DNA of 64,000 nucleotides from Paenacidovorax caeni (lineage in GTDB: Bacteria; Pseudomonadota; Gammaproteobacteria; Burkholderiales; Burkholderiaceae_C), in NCBI RefSeq assembly GCF_001298675.1, contig NZ_CYIG01000004.1, positions 50,832 to 114,831 on the forward strand, in the 5' to 3' direction. Made by a program: the position numbers and the translations under genes. Below, one piece after another: positions 25,712 through 34,498 of the stretch; the stretch's first letter is position 1, and every line of letters begins with the position of its first letter. Below the pieces are notes generated by a model. The model was not told the DNA's origin. It saw only the letters and a list, made by a program, of their open reading frames with translations, and did no database searches.

Positions 25712-26212
25712 TCAGCGCGGCGCCTCAAGCTCCTGCGCCACGGCTTCGTACACAGCGTGGCGCACGACAGACTCCACCTCCTCGCGCAGGCGCGGCACCA
25801 TGGATCGTGTCTGCTCCTGCACCACCGTGGCGATAGCCTCACGCAGGCGCAGGTCGAGCTCCACGTCAACGCGCTGCATCACCCGGTGCACCAGGTGCTC
25901 CTCAAAGGCCTCGGGCAGTTGCAAGGCGGCCCCTTGCGCTGACGGACCCGCCTGCACCTTCGGTAAACCAGGCTCTACACCAGGCGCCATAGAGACGGAG
26001 GGCAGACAAACCGGCGCGGCAGACATGACCGAAGCGGCGACAGCTTGTACAGGAGCATCCATGCCGACGGCGGGTACCTGCGTACGCTCGAAGAATGCGG
26101 AACCCGCCGCACGATGTGCTGTCTCGGGCGACGCAGAAGGGACCACCGCCCCTTCCACCACCTCGGTCAGGGTGGGAACGAAACGCGGTGGAGTCCGAGG
26201 TGGCTGTGCCAT
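25712..26212 (-). CDS. Hypothetical protein downstream of holC
   Basis: A 166-residue protein: a low-complexity Ala/Pro/Val-rich N-terminal two thirds (MAQPPRTPPRFVPTLTEVVE at the start) and a charged helical C-terminal third (HLVHRVMQRVDVELDLRLRE, then QTRSMVPRLREEVESVVRHA) likely to form a coiled coil. It starts 5 bp after the holC stop, so pepA, holC and this gene form one operon. No family was recognised. A scaffold or replication-linked role would be speculation. Confidence 0.6.
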   Translation of the reverse strand: MAQPPRTPPRFVPTLTEVVEGAVVPSASPETAHRAAGSAFFERTQVPAVGMDAPVQAVAASVMSAAPVCLPSVSMAPGVEPGLPKVQAGPSAQGAALQLPEAFEEHLVHRVMQRVDVELDLRLREAIATVVQEQTRSMVPRLREEVESVVRHAVYEAVAQELEAPR

Positions 26213-26217
26213 GGTGT

Positions 26218-26652
26218 TCAGGAATCTTTGAGAACAAGGTCGTGGCGCACGATAGCGTGTCCCTGGGCCTGGTACTGCCGCCAGCGCTGACGCGCCATCC
26301 CCCTGTCGGCTTCGTCGTGCGCGCTGACCACTTCCACGACCCGTGCAAAGCCCTCGAAACCCTCGGGCACCTGGGCACCTAGATTGAGCAGCACGTCCTG
26401 GTGTGGCGCACCTTGCGTGCCCTGCGCCAGCACGACCGGCGAGGCGCTCCATAGCTCGGCATCACAGCCCTGCAGTGCATGAGCCACGAAGTCATGGGGG
26501 GCCATGTTCCACAGCATCGCGTCCAGCGGCTGGAGCACTTCAGGCGGCCCGACAATCACCAGCCGCGCATCGCTGCGCAGCGCCTTGCGCGCAAAGCGGC
26601 AGGCATAGGCCAACTTGTCGGGCGCGTTGAAGTGAAAGGCGACTTCAGGCAT
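26218..26652 (-). CDS. holC: DNA polymerase III subunit chi
   Basis: A 144-residue HolC, the clamp-loader-associated subunit that links SSB to the replicase. It shows the family pattern: PEVAFHFNAPDKLAYACRFA at the start, DARLVIVGPPEVLQPLDAML, WNMAPHDFVAHAL in the middle, and QDVLLNLGAQVPEGFEGFAR near residue 90. It follows pepA by 11 bp, a gene order conserved widely in proteobacteria. Confidence 0.93.
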   Translation of the reverse strand: MPEVAFHFNAPDKLAYACRFARKALRSDARLVIVGPPEVLQPLDAMLWNMAPHDFVAHALQGCDAELWSASPVVLAQGTQGAPHQDVLLNLGAQVPEGFEGFARVVEVVSAHDEADRGMARQRWRQYQAQGHAIVRHDLVLKDS

Positions 26653-26663
26653 TGGTGGGTGTA

Positions 26664-28166
26664 CTAGCTGGCTGCCGGCTTGCGCTGCCTGCTTTTTGCA
26701 GGTGTCGCAGTGGCCACTTTGCCCTCACGCTCCAGCAGGTAATGCACCAGCAGGGACACCGGGCGGCCCGTGCCCCCCTTGGCCGCACCACTCTTCCATG
26801 CAGTACCAGCGATATCCAGGTGCGCCCATGGCACGTCACCCACGAAACGCTGCAGAAACTTCGCCGCGGTCACCGCACCAGCTGCGCGGCCAGCGACATT
26901 GGCTACATCGGCGAAGCTGCTCTTGAGGCCTTCGGCATAGTCATCGTCCAGTGGCATGCGCCAGCATGGGTCAAGCGCCGCTTCGCCCGCTGCATACAAA
27001 GCGGCGCCAAGGGCTTCATCATTGGCGAACAAGCCGCTGCGCACGCCGCCCAACGCTATCACGCATGCACCGGTCAGGGTGGCGATGTCAATCAGCGCAG
27101 CCGGCTTGAAGCGCGCTGCATAGGCCAGCGCGTCGCACAGCACCAAGCGTCCCTCGGCGTCGGTATTGAGAATTTCAATGGTCTGTCCATGCAGGCTGGT
27201 CACCACGTCGCTCGGCTTGAGCGCACGGCCATCGGGCAAGTTCTCGCAGGCCGGGATCAGCCCCACCACGTTGATTGCGGGCTGGAGCTCACCCAGGGCA
27301 CGGAACACGCCCAACACGCTGGCAGCGCCCCCCATGTCGAACTTCATCTCGTCCATCTCAGCGGCCGGCTTGAGTGAAATGCCGCCAGCGTCAAACGTGA
27401 TGCCCTTACCCACCAAGACCACGGGTGCATCGGACTTGGCGCCACCCTGGTAGCGCAGCTCAATGAAGCGCAGCGGCTCATGCGAGCCACGTGCCACCGC
27501 CATGAAGGCACCCATGCCCAGCTTTTCCACCTCAGCGGGGCCAAGCACTTTGCACTGCACCTTGGGCAGATCGGCAAGCGCCTGCGCCGCCTGCGCCAGC
27601 AGCGTGGGGGTAGCATGGTTCGCCGGCCGGTTGGCCCATTCACGCGCCAGCCCTACCCCGGCCGCTAGCGCCTTACCGCGTGCGAAGGCAGCCTGGGCCG
27701 CCTGCACGGCCTTTTTGTCGCCAACAGCCAGCGTCACGCGCGCCAGGGCAAACGCCTTGGCTTGGGGCTTGGTGGCGGTGTAAACATACGTAGCCTCGCC
27801 TACGGCCTGCACTGCTGCTGCCACGGCATCGATCCGGGCTGCACCAGCAAAGCAGACAACAGCCTCCTGCACACCGGCACCCTTGAACGCACTGGCACAT
27901 GCCACAACGGCTTTGTGCACCTGCTTGGCCGTGCCGCCGCCCACACCTGCCAGCACCACGCGCCGCGCCGCTACGGCCGGCAATTGGTAGAGCTCCAGGG
28001 TCTTACCAGGCTGGGCCTCGAAGTCCTTGGCTTTGAGCGCACGCGCCACCACGGCCGCCAGAGGATCGCTGCCGGCATCGAAACCTTCAGCCACCAGCAG
28101 TACGAGCAGGTCGCACTTCTCGGTGGCAGCTTCGGACAGCCCCAGGGCCTTCAATTCAAAGTTCAT
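26664..28166 (-). CDS. pepA: Leucyl aminopeptidase
   Basis: A 500-residue M17 aminopeptidase that removes N-terminal residues from peptides using two metal ions; PepA can also bind DNA. The metal and catalytic motifs are intact: GKGITFDAGGISLKPAAEMD (K and first Asp), MKFDMGGA and NTDAEGRLVL. A Lys/Arg-rich tail closes the protein (KSRQRKPAAS). It starts an operon with holC and is divergent from lptF across 44 bp, as in many proteobacteria. Confidence 0.96.
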   Translation of the reverse strand: MNFELKALGLSEAATEKCDLLVLLVAEGFDAGSDPLAAVVARALKAKDFEAQPGKTLELYQLPAVAARRVVLAGVGGGTAKQVHKAVVACASAFKGAGVQEAVVCFAGAARIDAVAAAVQAVGEATYVYTATKPQAKAFALARVTLAVGDKKAVQAAQAAFARGKALAAGVGLAREWANRPANHATPTLLAQAAQALADLPKVQCKVLGPAEVEKLGMGAFMAVARGSHEPLRFIELRYQGGAKSDAPVVLVGKGITFDAGGISLKPAAEMDEMKFDMGGAASVLGVFRALGELQPAINVVGLIPACENLPDGRALKPSDVVTSLHGQTIEILNTDAEGRLVLCDALAYAARFKPAALIDIATLTGACVIALGGVRSGLFANDEALGAALYAAGEAALDPCWRMPLDDDYAEGLKSSFADVANVAGRAAGAVTAAKFLQRFVGDVPWAHLDIAGTAWKSGAAKGGTGRPVSLLVHYLLEREGKVATATPAKSRQRKPAAS

Positions 28167-28210
28167 AATCAGCGTTTTCCTTCAAGAGCCCGCCGGGCAG
28201 GCTCTCACCG

Positions 28211-29314
28211 ATGTTATTCGATTCATCCATCCGCAAGGAGTTGGCCCGCAGTTTCGGCGCGACGCTGGTGGTGCTGGTCACCGTGGTCATGACCATGATG
28301 CTGATCCGCACCCTGGGCCAGGCCTCGCGCGGCAACGTCAACCCGTCCGACGTGGTGCTCATCATGGGCTTCACGGTAGTCGGTCAGTTGCCCACTATCC
28401 TGAGTCTGAGCCTGTTCATCGCCATCGTCGGCTCGCTCTCGCGCATGTACCGTGACAGCGAAATGGTCATCTGGTTCGCCAGTGGGCGCGGCTTGGCCAG
28501 CCTGCTGCGCCCTTTGCTGCGCTTTGCCTGGCCGGTGATGCTGGTTATCGGCGTACTGGCACTGGGCGTATGGCCCTGGGCCAACCAGCAGATTCAGGCA
28601 CTCAAGACGCAATACGAGCAGCGCAGCGACGTGGACCGCATCGCCCCAGGCCAGTTTCAAGAGTCGGCCAACGGCACTCGTGTGTTCTTCATTGACAAGG
28701 ACAGCCCGGACGAGCGCTCTGCCAGCAACGTGTTCATCGCTGCTTCGGATCCCGGCAAAGAGTCCGTCACCTCAGCGCGCAGTGCCCGCGTGGAAATCCA
28801 GGCCGGCGAACGTGTGGCCTACCTGTTCCATGGCGCGCGCATGGAAACCACACAGGACACGCCAGGGCTGCGCCTGAGTGAATTTGAGGAGTACAGCACC
28901 CGCGTAGGCAAGGCCTCGCAAGCCACAGAAGGCGAGCTCGCCGCCAAGGCGCGCCCCACGCTGGCATTACTGCAAAGCCCTGACCCGGAACACTTGGCCG
29001 AGCTGGGCTGGCGCCTGGGGCTGGCGCTGGGCTCCTTTAACTTCGTGTTGCTTGGCCTGACGGTTGCCAGCGTCAACCCGCGCGCTGGACGCAGTAGTAG
29101 CCTGGTTTTCGCGCTCTTCTCCTTCATCGTGTACTATAACTTGATGACTTTGGGCCAAAGCTGGATCGCCATGGGCCGCATTGGTCTGCTGCCCTTCATG
29201 GCGCTGCTGCACGGCGGAGTGCTGGTTGGCACGCTGGGCGCTTTGGCCGTGCGCCACAACCGCTGGTCGCCTCGCATGCTGTGGGCACGCCCCGGTATCC
29301 GGGAGGCCGAATGA
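28211..29314 (+). CDS. lptF: LPS export ABC transporter permease LptF
   Basis: A 367-residue inner-membrane subunit of the LptB2FG transporter that extracts LPS for export. It starts MLFDSSIRKELARSFGATLV, has three N-terminal and three C-terminal membrane spans, and a central periplasmic beta-jellyroll domain (about 130-265). It overlaps lptG by four bases (ATGA). Confidence 0.95.
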   Translation: MLFDSSIRKELARSFGATLVVLVTVVMTMMLIRTLGQASRGNVNPSDVVLIMGFTVVGQLPTILSLSLFIAIVGSLSRMYRDSEMVIWFASGRGLASLLRPLLRFAWPVMLVIGVLALGVWPWANQQIQALKTQYEQRSDVDRIAPGQFQESANGTRVFFIDKDSPDERSASNVFIAASDPGKESVTSARSARVEIQAGERVAYLFHGARMETTQDTPGLRLSEFEEYSTRVGKASQATEGELAAKARPTLALLQSPDPEHLAELGWRLGLALGSFNFVLLGLTVASVNPRAGRSSSLVFALFSFIVYYNLMTLGQSWIAMGRIGLLPFMALLHGGVLVGTLGALAVRHNRWSPRMLWARPGIREAE

Positions 29315-30420
29315 AGATTCTGCGCCGCCTGATCTACCGCGAGGCCTCGCTTGCGGTGGCCTACGTTACGGTGGCCTTCCTGGCGCTCTTCTTTTTCTTC
29401 GACATGATCGATGAGCTGCGCTGGGTCAGTCGCGAGCCTGGGGGCTACCAACTCTCGCACGCGCTGCTGACCGTCGTGCTGCGCCTGCCTAATTACTTGT
29501 ACGAGCTGCTACCCATCACCGTACTGATCGGCACCATCTACGTGATGGCCAGCTTGGCACAAACCTCGGAGTTCACCATCATGCGCACCAGCGGCATGGG
29601 GCCAGGACGCGCGCTTCGCACGCTGCTGGTGCTCGGCTGCGCCTTCGTGGCACTGACCTTCGCCATGGGCGACTATGTGGCACCCATGGCTGACCGCGCC
29701 GGGCAGATGCTCAAGGCACGCTACCTGGGGCAGCTGACCACAGGCGCCACCGGGGGCTGGCTCAAGGAACGCACGGACGATGGCCATTCCCTGGCCGTGA
29801 ACGTGCGCGCGCTCGGTCCCGACGGACAGATGATCGGAGTCCGCATCTTCGACTTCGACGAGCAGGGGCGATTGAGCGCTCAGATTCAGGCCGCCTCAGC
29901 CCTGGTCGCTGAGGACGGAAACGGCTGGGTTTTAACCGATGCCCAGCAGCGCCGCTTCGTGCTGCATGGGGCAGATCAAGCCCATGTGGAGCAAGCCAAC
30001 GCCGCTCGCATGCCTTGGCCCACGGGCATCACTGCGGAAATGGTCTCTGCAGCGCTGCTCAAGCCCGAGCGCATGCCCACAATCGAGCTGTTCCAGTACA
30101 CCCGCCACCTCCAAGCCAACGGCCAGTCCGCGCAAAAGTACGAGATCGAATTCTGGCGCAAGGTTTTCTACCCGCTGAGCTGTCTGGTCATGGTCGTGCT
30201 GGCACTGCCATTCGCCTATCTGCACTTCCGCTCAGGCGGCCTCGCCGCCTACGTGTTCGGCGGGGTGATGGCGGGCATCAGCTTCTTCTTGCTCAACATT
30301 GTGTTCGGCTATGCCGGCACCCTGCAAAACTGGTCGCCCTGGCTCACGGCCGCTGCCCCGGGGCTTATCTACACCGCAGCTTCGCTGGCCGCTTTTGGCT
30401 GGCTGGTACTCAGACGATGA
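29311..30420 (+). CDS. lptG: LPS export ABC transporter permease LptG
   Basis: A 369-residue partner of LptF with the same plan: membrane spans near 13-35, 60-85 and 100-120, a periplasmic jellyroll domain, and a C-terminal span group (FYPLSCLVMVVLALPFAYLH). RTSGMGPGRALR is the cytoplasmic coupling region facing LptB. It overlaps lptF and the next gene by four bases each (ATGA), so the three are translated together. Confidence 0.95.
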   Translation: MKILRRLIYREASLAVAYVTVAFLALFFFFDMIDELRWVSREPGGYQLSHALLTVVLRLPNYLYELLPITVLIGTIYVMASLAQTSEFTIMRTSGMGPGRALRTLLVLGCAFVALTFAMGDYVAPMADRAGQMLKARYLGQLTTGATGGWLKERTDDGHSLAVNVRALGPDGQMIGVRIFDFDEQGRLSAQIQAASALVAEDGNGWVLTDAQQRRFVLHGADQAHVEQANAARMPWPTGITAEMVSAALLKPERMPTIELFQYTRHLQANGQSAQKYEIEFWRKVFYPLSCLVMVVLALPFAYLHFRSGGLAAYVFGGVMAGISFFLLNIVFGYAGTLQNWSPWLTAAAPGLIYTAASLAAFGWLVLRR

Positions 30421-30788
30421 CGCGCCCCGGTATTGTCCTATTTGCCCATGGCTCACGCGACCCTTTGTGGCGCGCGCCCATCGAGGCCGTACATGCACAT
30501 ATTGCCGAGCATCAGCCCGAACTGCTTGTGCGCTGCGCGTACTTGGAGCTGTGTACACCCGACCTGCCGCAGGCCTGCGCCGAACTGATGGCGTTGGGCG
30601 TCGACCACATCACCGTGGTGCCCATGTTCCTGGGCACTGGCCGCCATGCCCGTACCGACCTGCCCGAGCTCGTGCGGGCGCTGCAGCTTAACCACCCCGG
30701 CGTAGTCTTCGTGGTGCAAAGCCCCGTGGGTGAAGACCCGCGCATGACAGCCCTTATGGCCCACATTGCCACAGAAACATCTTTATAA
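30417..30788 (+). CDS. CbiX-type sirohydrochlorin chelatase, single domain
   Basis: A 123-residue small CbiX protein: FAHGSRDPLWRAP (H10) and PMFLGTGRHARTDLP carry the two metal-handling histidines of class II chelatases. Small CbiX proteins insert cobalt or iron into sirohydrochlorin as homodimers. It overlaps lptG by four bases, and cysB follows 42 bp on. Siroheme is the cofactor of sulfite reductase, so an iron-inserting role would fit the neighbour. Confidence 0.87.
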   Translation: MTRPGIVLFAHGSRDPLWRAPIEAVHAHIAEHQPELLVRCAYLELCTPDLPQACAELMALGVDHITVVPMFLGTGRHARTDLPELVRALQLNHPGVVFVVQSPVGEDPRMTALMAHIATETSL

Positions 30789-30830
30789 AGCATGCAGCAT
30801 AATGATGCGACTTTTTAGCCGCATTCAAGC

Positions 30831-31772
30831 ATGAACCTGCATCAGTTCCGTTTCGTTCAGGAAGCTGCGCGCCGTAACCTGAACCTGACCGAAGCCGCCA
30901 AAGCGCTGCATACCTCCCAGCCAGGGGTGTCCAAGGCCATCATTGAGCTAGAGGACGAACTTGGCGTGGACATCTTCGCGCGCCACGGCAAGCGGCTCAA
31001 GCGGATTACCGAGCCCGGCCAGCACGTGCTGAAAAGCATCGAGCTCATCATGCGCGAGGTTGGCAACCTCAAGCGTATCGGCGAGCAATACAGCGCACAG
31101 GATAGCGGCACCCTCTCCATCGCCACCACGCACACGCAAGCACGCTACGTACTGCCCCCCCCCGTGGCCCGGCTGCGCGAGGCGTACCCCAAAGTCACCA
31201 TCAGCCTGCACCAAGCCACGCCGCACGAGGTGGCACGCATGGTGATCGACGAAGTCGCCGAAATCGGCATGGCCACAGAATCGTTGGCCGAGTACCCCGA
31301 CCTCGTCACCCTGCCCTGCTACGAATGGCAGCACGTATTGGTGATACCCACCAACCACCCGCTGGCCCAGAAGGAGCGGGTGGGCCTTGAGGACATCGCA
31401 CACGAGGCCCTGATCACTTACCACCCGACATTCACCGGGCGCAGCAAGATTGACCAAGCCTTCGCCGCGCGCAAATTGCAGCCGCGCATCGTGCTTGAAG
31501 CGATCGACTCCGACGTCATCAAGACCTACGTGCGCCTTGGCTTAGGGATAGGCATCGTCGCTGAAATGGCCATGCGCGACGACCCGCTGGGCGACCTTGT
31601 GGTGCGTCCCGTGGGCCACCTGTTCGGCCAAAGCGTGGCGCGCGTGGCTTTCAAACGCGGCGCATACCTGCGCAACTTCGTCTACAAGTTCGCCGAGCTG
31701 CTGAGCGACCGCCTGAGCCGCGAGCTGATCGCCCGCGCGATGACCGGGCATGTGAACGATTACGAGCTATGA
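30831..31772 (+). CDS. cysB: CysB-family LysR regulator
   Basis: A 313-residue LysR regulator of the CysB group: MNLHQFRFVQEAARRNLNLT (1-20) starts the helix-turn-helix, with TSQPGVSKAIIELEDELGVD following. The sulfate/N-acetylserine-binding region shows the CysB features TTHTQARYVLP and YHPTFTGRSKID. It controls sulfate assimilation genes in relatives. Its stop overlaps the next gene's start (ATGA). Confidence 0.93.
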   Translation: MNLHQFRFVQEAARRNLNLTEAAKALHTSQPGVSKAIIELEDELGVDIFARHGKRLKRITEPGQHVLKSIELIMREVGNLKRIGEQYSAQDSGTLSIATTHTQARYVLPPPVARLREAYPKVTISLHQATPHEVARMVIDEVAEIGMATESLAEYPDLVTLPCYEWQHVLVIPTNHPLAQKERVGLEDIAHEALITYHPTFTGRSKIDQAFAARKLQPRIVLEAIDSDVIKTYVRLGLGIGIVAEMAMRDDPLGDLVVRPVGHLFGQSVARVAFKRGAYLRNFVYKFAELLSDRLSRELIARAMTGHVNDYEL

Positions 31773-32920
31773 GCACCCCCGTCTTCCCCAGCCGCCTGCC
31801 CCAGGTGGGCACCACCATCTTCAGCACCATGTCCGCGCTGGCAACCGAGCATGGCGCCGTTAACCTGGGCCAAGGCTTCCCCGACTTTGACTGTGACCCT
31901 GCATTGGTCAATGCCGTGACACGCGCCATGCAGTCCGGCCACAACCAATACCCGCCGATGCCCGGTGTGCCCGCGCTGCGCCAGGCAGTTGCTGCAAAAA
32001 TAGAAGCATTACACGCACGCCAGTATTGCGCAAACAGCGAAATTACCATCACCGCTGGTGCCACCCAGGCGATCCTGACAGCCATCCTGGCTTGCGTGCA
32101 GCCCGGTGACGAGGTCATTGTGCTGGAGCCCTGCTACGACAGTTACGTGCCCAATATCGAGTTGGCGGGCGGCGTGGTCGTCCGCGTACCGCTGACCCCC
32201 GGCAGCTTCCGCCCCGACTTCGGCAAGATCGCCGCAGCACTCACGCCGCGCACGCGTCTCATCATCGTCAACACACCGCACAACCCCAGCGCCACCGTGT
32301 GGACCGAAGCCGACATGCGCACGCTGGAAGAGCTGCTGGCGCCCACCAATGTGCTGCTGATCTCCGATGAGGTGTACGAGCACATGGTCTTCGACGGCGC
32401 CATACACCAGAGCGCTGCACGCTTTCCCGGCCTGGCCGAGCGGGCTTTCATCGTCTCCAGCTTCGGTAAAACCTTCCACGTCACAGGCTGGAAAGTGGGT
32501 ACCGTGGCTGCGCCTGTGCCGCTCACGGCCGAGTTTCGCAAGGTGCACCAGTTCAACGTGTTCACGGTGAACACCCCTGTGCAGTACGGGCTGGCCGGAT
32601 ACCTGCGCGACCCAGCACCTTACCTGCAACTCCCCGCCTTCTACCAGGCCAAACGCGACCTGTTCCGCCAGGGGCTCGAAGGCTCGCGCCTGAGGCTGCT
32701 GCCCAGCACAGGCAGCTACTTCCAGTGCGTGGACATTTCGGCTGTGAGCAACCTCAGTGAATCCGACTTCTGCCAATGGCTAACGCGTGAGATCGGTGTG
32801 GCGGCTATTCCACTATCGGCCTTCTACGGCGACAGTTTCGACCAACGCGTGGTGCGCTTTTGCTTCGCCAAGAAGGACGAAACGCTGCGTACGGCGCTGC
32901 AGCGGCTGCGCCGGCTGTAG
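31769..32920 (+). CDS. PLP-dependent aminotransferase, methionine-aminotransferase type
   Basis: A 383-residue fold-type I aminotransferase of the YbdL-like group. PLP contacts are N172 (TPHNPSA), D200 and Y203 (ISDEVYEH) and the Schiff-base lysine K234 (SSFGKTFHVTGWKVG). Members act mainly on methionine and aromatic amino acids. It is translationally coupled to cysB, supporting a link with sulfur amino acids. Confidence 0.88.
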   Translation: MSTPVFPSRLPQVGTTIFSTMSALATEHGAVNLGQGFPDFDCDPALVNAVTRAMQSGHNQYPPMPGVPALRQAVAAKIEALHARQYCANSEITITAGATQAILTAILACVQPGDEVIVLEPCYDSYVPNIELAGGVVVRVPLTPGSFRPDFGKIAAALTPRTRLIIVNTPHNPSATVWTEADMRTLEELLAPTNVLLISDEVYEHMVFDGAIHQSAARFPGLAERAFIVSSFGKTFHVTGWKVGTVAAPVPLTAEFRKVHQFNVFTVNTPVQYGLAGYLRDPAPYLQLPAFYQAKRDLFRQGLEGSRLRLLPSTGSYFQCVDISAVSNLSESDFCQWLTREIGVAAIPLSAFYGDSFDQRVVRFCFAKKDETLRTALQRLRRL

Positions 32921-33001
32921 GGCAGGCGGCTCTCAACGCCTCACACACCGCGTTTTCAAAGACCTTCTCTGCCAACGCGGACCGGCGTTGAATCCGGAAA
33001 G

Positions 33002-33036
33002 AAAAACACCCCGGTAACTTACGTCACAGGGGTGCT
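33002..33036 (-). terminator. Rho-independent terminator, minus strand
   Basis: Read on the minus strand: GCACCCC, a 16-base loop, GGGGTG, then TTTTTCTTT. It would end a transcript coming from the RRM gene 153 bp away. The intervening sequence (33036-33188) holds a GCAGCG/CGCTGC hairpin (33165-33180) without a T run and no recognised RNA. Confidence 0.7.
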
Positions 33037-33188
33037 TGAATCGAAAGCTGGGATGAAGATAAGCATCCCATGCATCACCAATGAAATGACTTGGCGTGGT
33101 GCGATTCGGACCAGGCGTCCCTCCCTACGGGTTTACGGGATTGGCCTTGAGCCCTTGCGCATTGCAGCGCGAACGCTGCAAAAAGCTG

Positions 33189-33497
33189 TCAGTAACGGCT
33201 ACCGCGGTAGCCGCCACGATCGCCGCCGCCACCGAAACTGGGACGGGCTTCCATGGGACGGGCAATATTCACCGTCATGGCGCGTCCCTCAACGGAACGG
33301 CCATTCAGGCCATTGATGGCATCCTGCGCCTCAGTGTCGCTGCCCATTTCCACAAAACCGAAGCCCTTGGAGCGACCTGTTTCGCGCTCCATCATCACCT
33401 TGGCGGAAGTCACGGAACCGAATTGGGAGAACTGCTGGATCAGCGATTCATCGCGCATGGAATAGGCCAAATTACCTACGTACAGGCGGTTGTTCAT
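33189..33497 (-). CDS. RRM-domain RNA-binding protein
   Basis: A 102-residue single RRM protein: RNP2 LYVGNL (5-10), RNP1 KGFGFVEM (44-51), and a short Gly/Arg/Tyr-rich tail (FGGGGDRGGYRGSRY). Such glycine-rich RRM proteins are often cold-induced RNA chaperones. It lies downstream of infA, but a terminator-like hairpin (33514-33548) in the 72-bp gap suggests its own promoter or read-through control. Confidence 0.93.
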   Translation of the reverse strand: MNNRLYVGNLAYSMRDESLIQQFSQFGSVTSAKVMMERETGRSKGFGFVEMGSDTEAQDAINGLNGRSVEGRAMTVNIARPMEARPSFGGGGDRGGYRGSRY

Positions 33498-33513
33498 ATC
33501 AAAATCTTTCTTG

Positions 33514-33548
33514 AAAAAAGGAAGGAATGGCTACATCAGCGCATTCCT
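33514..33548 (-). terminator. Terminator after infA / leader hairpin of the RRM gene
   Basis: Minus strand: AGGAATG, a 12-base loop, CATTCCT, then TCCTTTTTTC. It ends 16 bp before the RRM ATG, so it may stop the infA transcript or attenuate the RRM message. Confidence 0.65.
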
Positions 33549-33569
33549 GAGAAGGAATAAAAGTGCGGA

Positions 33570-33830
33570 TCAATGGCGCCGACGCGCGGTAGGCGCGGTG
33601 CGCGTGCGGTTTTCGATATGCCTGAATGTCACCCGGCCCTTATTGAGGTCATAGGGGGACATCTCCAGGGTCACCAAATCGCCAGCCAGGATGCGGATGC
33701 GGAACTTGCGCATCTTGCCGCCGGTGTAGGCGATAAGCTGGTGGCCGTTGTCAAGCGTCACCCGGTAACGAGCATCAGGCAGGACTTCATCCACCTTGCC
33801 CTGCATTTCAATCAATTCTTCTTTGGCCAC
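33570..33830 (-). CDS. infA: Translation initiation factor IF-1
   Basis: An 86-residue IF-1 with an OB fold: [20 protein letters not shown] at the start, [20 protein letters not shown] and then [20 protein letters not shown]. It is longer than E. coli IF-1 (72) by a basic tail ([14 protein letters not shown]), typical of the second infA copy in Burkholderiales. The start is GTG. Downstream of the 71-residue gene on the same strand. Confidence 0.95.
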   Translation of the reverse strand: MAKEELIEMQGKVDEVLPDARYRVTLDNGHQLIAYTGGKMRKFRIRILAGDLVTLEMSPYDLNKGRVTFRHIENRTRTAPTARRRH

Positions 33831-33860
33831 AGTGCACCTCGGGTCAATGGCGTGAGCAAA

Positions 33861-34076
33861 TCAGCTCAACTGGTTTTGCAGCACCATGCTGCGCCCTTGC
33901 GCCAAGGCGTACTGGGCGGCCTGCGCATGGCAGGCGAAGGCGGGGATGAAGCGGAAGATCCGGTCATACACCCCCCGGCGTATGGAAACCGAGGCGGTAA
34001 CACCCGCATCGGTGGTTCTGGTCAGCGGTGTAACGACGTAGTTGCCCACGCGCTCCGCATTTTGTTTTTCGAGCAT
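33861..34076 (-). CDS. Small hypothetical protein upstream of infA
   Basis: A 71-residue protein (MLEKQNAERVGNYVVTPLTR at the start, SIRRGVYDRIFRFIPAFACH in the middle), 30 bp before infA on the same strand. The alternation of beta and helical segments and the position suggest a real gene; no family was recognised. The frame is open up to 34244, but residues before this ATG look non-coding. Confidence 0.55.
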   Translation of the reverse strand: MLEKQNAERVGNYVVTPLTRTTDAGVTASVSIRRGVYDRIFRFIPAFACHAQAAQYALAQGRSMVLQNQLS

Positions 34077-34498
34077 TACAAACAGACGGGGATGTGCCAA
34101 GGAAGGCGGCCATCCAGGAATCAGAAAAGGGAGAGAAAAACCTGCTGCGCAGTGGCACAGGAGAGGCGGGGCAGATCCCGAAAAAGGGTAAGGATCTGCA
34201 ATGGGCTTGCCGCATCGAAGGGTGACAGCCGAGGGACTTCGCAAGAAGTGGATCAGCCTGAGTGCCGTCAGACAGGCGCTACCGAAGCAAGCGATGGGCA
34301 GCGCGTAATGCGATTATGACCCACAGAAAGAAAAAAAGCAAAATTTATTCTTGAAGTGCATATTCAGGACCATGTTCCGCCTTACGCCAGTAGCAAGGTA
34401 GAGAGGCCATACAGCATCGCAGCGAGGCGCAGCAGAGGCGACCTTGCAGGTTTTTTTTGGCAGCCGTTGGCCAGGAATCACCCTAGGCCTGGTAGCCC
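34077..34498. other. 422-bp stretch without a recognised gene
   Basis: Between the 71-residue gene and the pseudouridine synthase gene. It holds A-rich sequence around 34320-34360 that could contain the promoter for the small gene and infA. No tRNA, repeat copy or domain-bearing frame was seen. Confidence 0.45.

Noticed and set aside
31980..32045. A-rich patch in the aminotransferase gene resembling the dispersed repeat (GCAAAAATAGAAGC)
   Set aside because: Only about ten bases resemble the repeat, and the encoded residues (AAKIEALHARQY) are normal for this enzyme family.
33085..33165. Possible tRNA or small RNA (a T-arm-like GGTGCGATTCGGACC)
   Set aside because: No acceptor, D or anticodon arm can be formed around it.
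33165..33180. GCAGCG-CGAA-CGCTGC hairpin after the RRM gene as a terminator
   Set aside because: No T run on either strand; a better terminator lies at 33002-33036.
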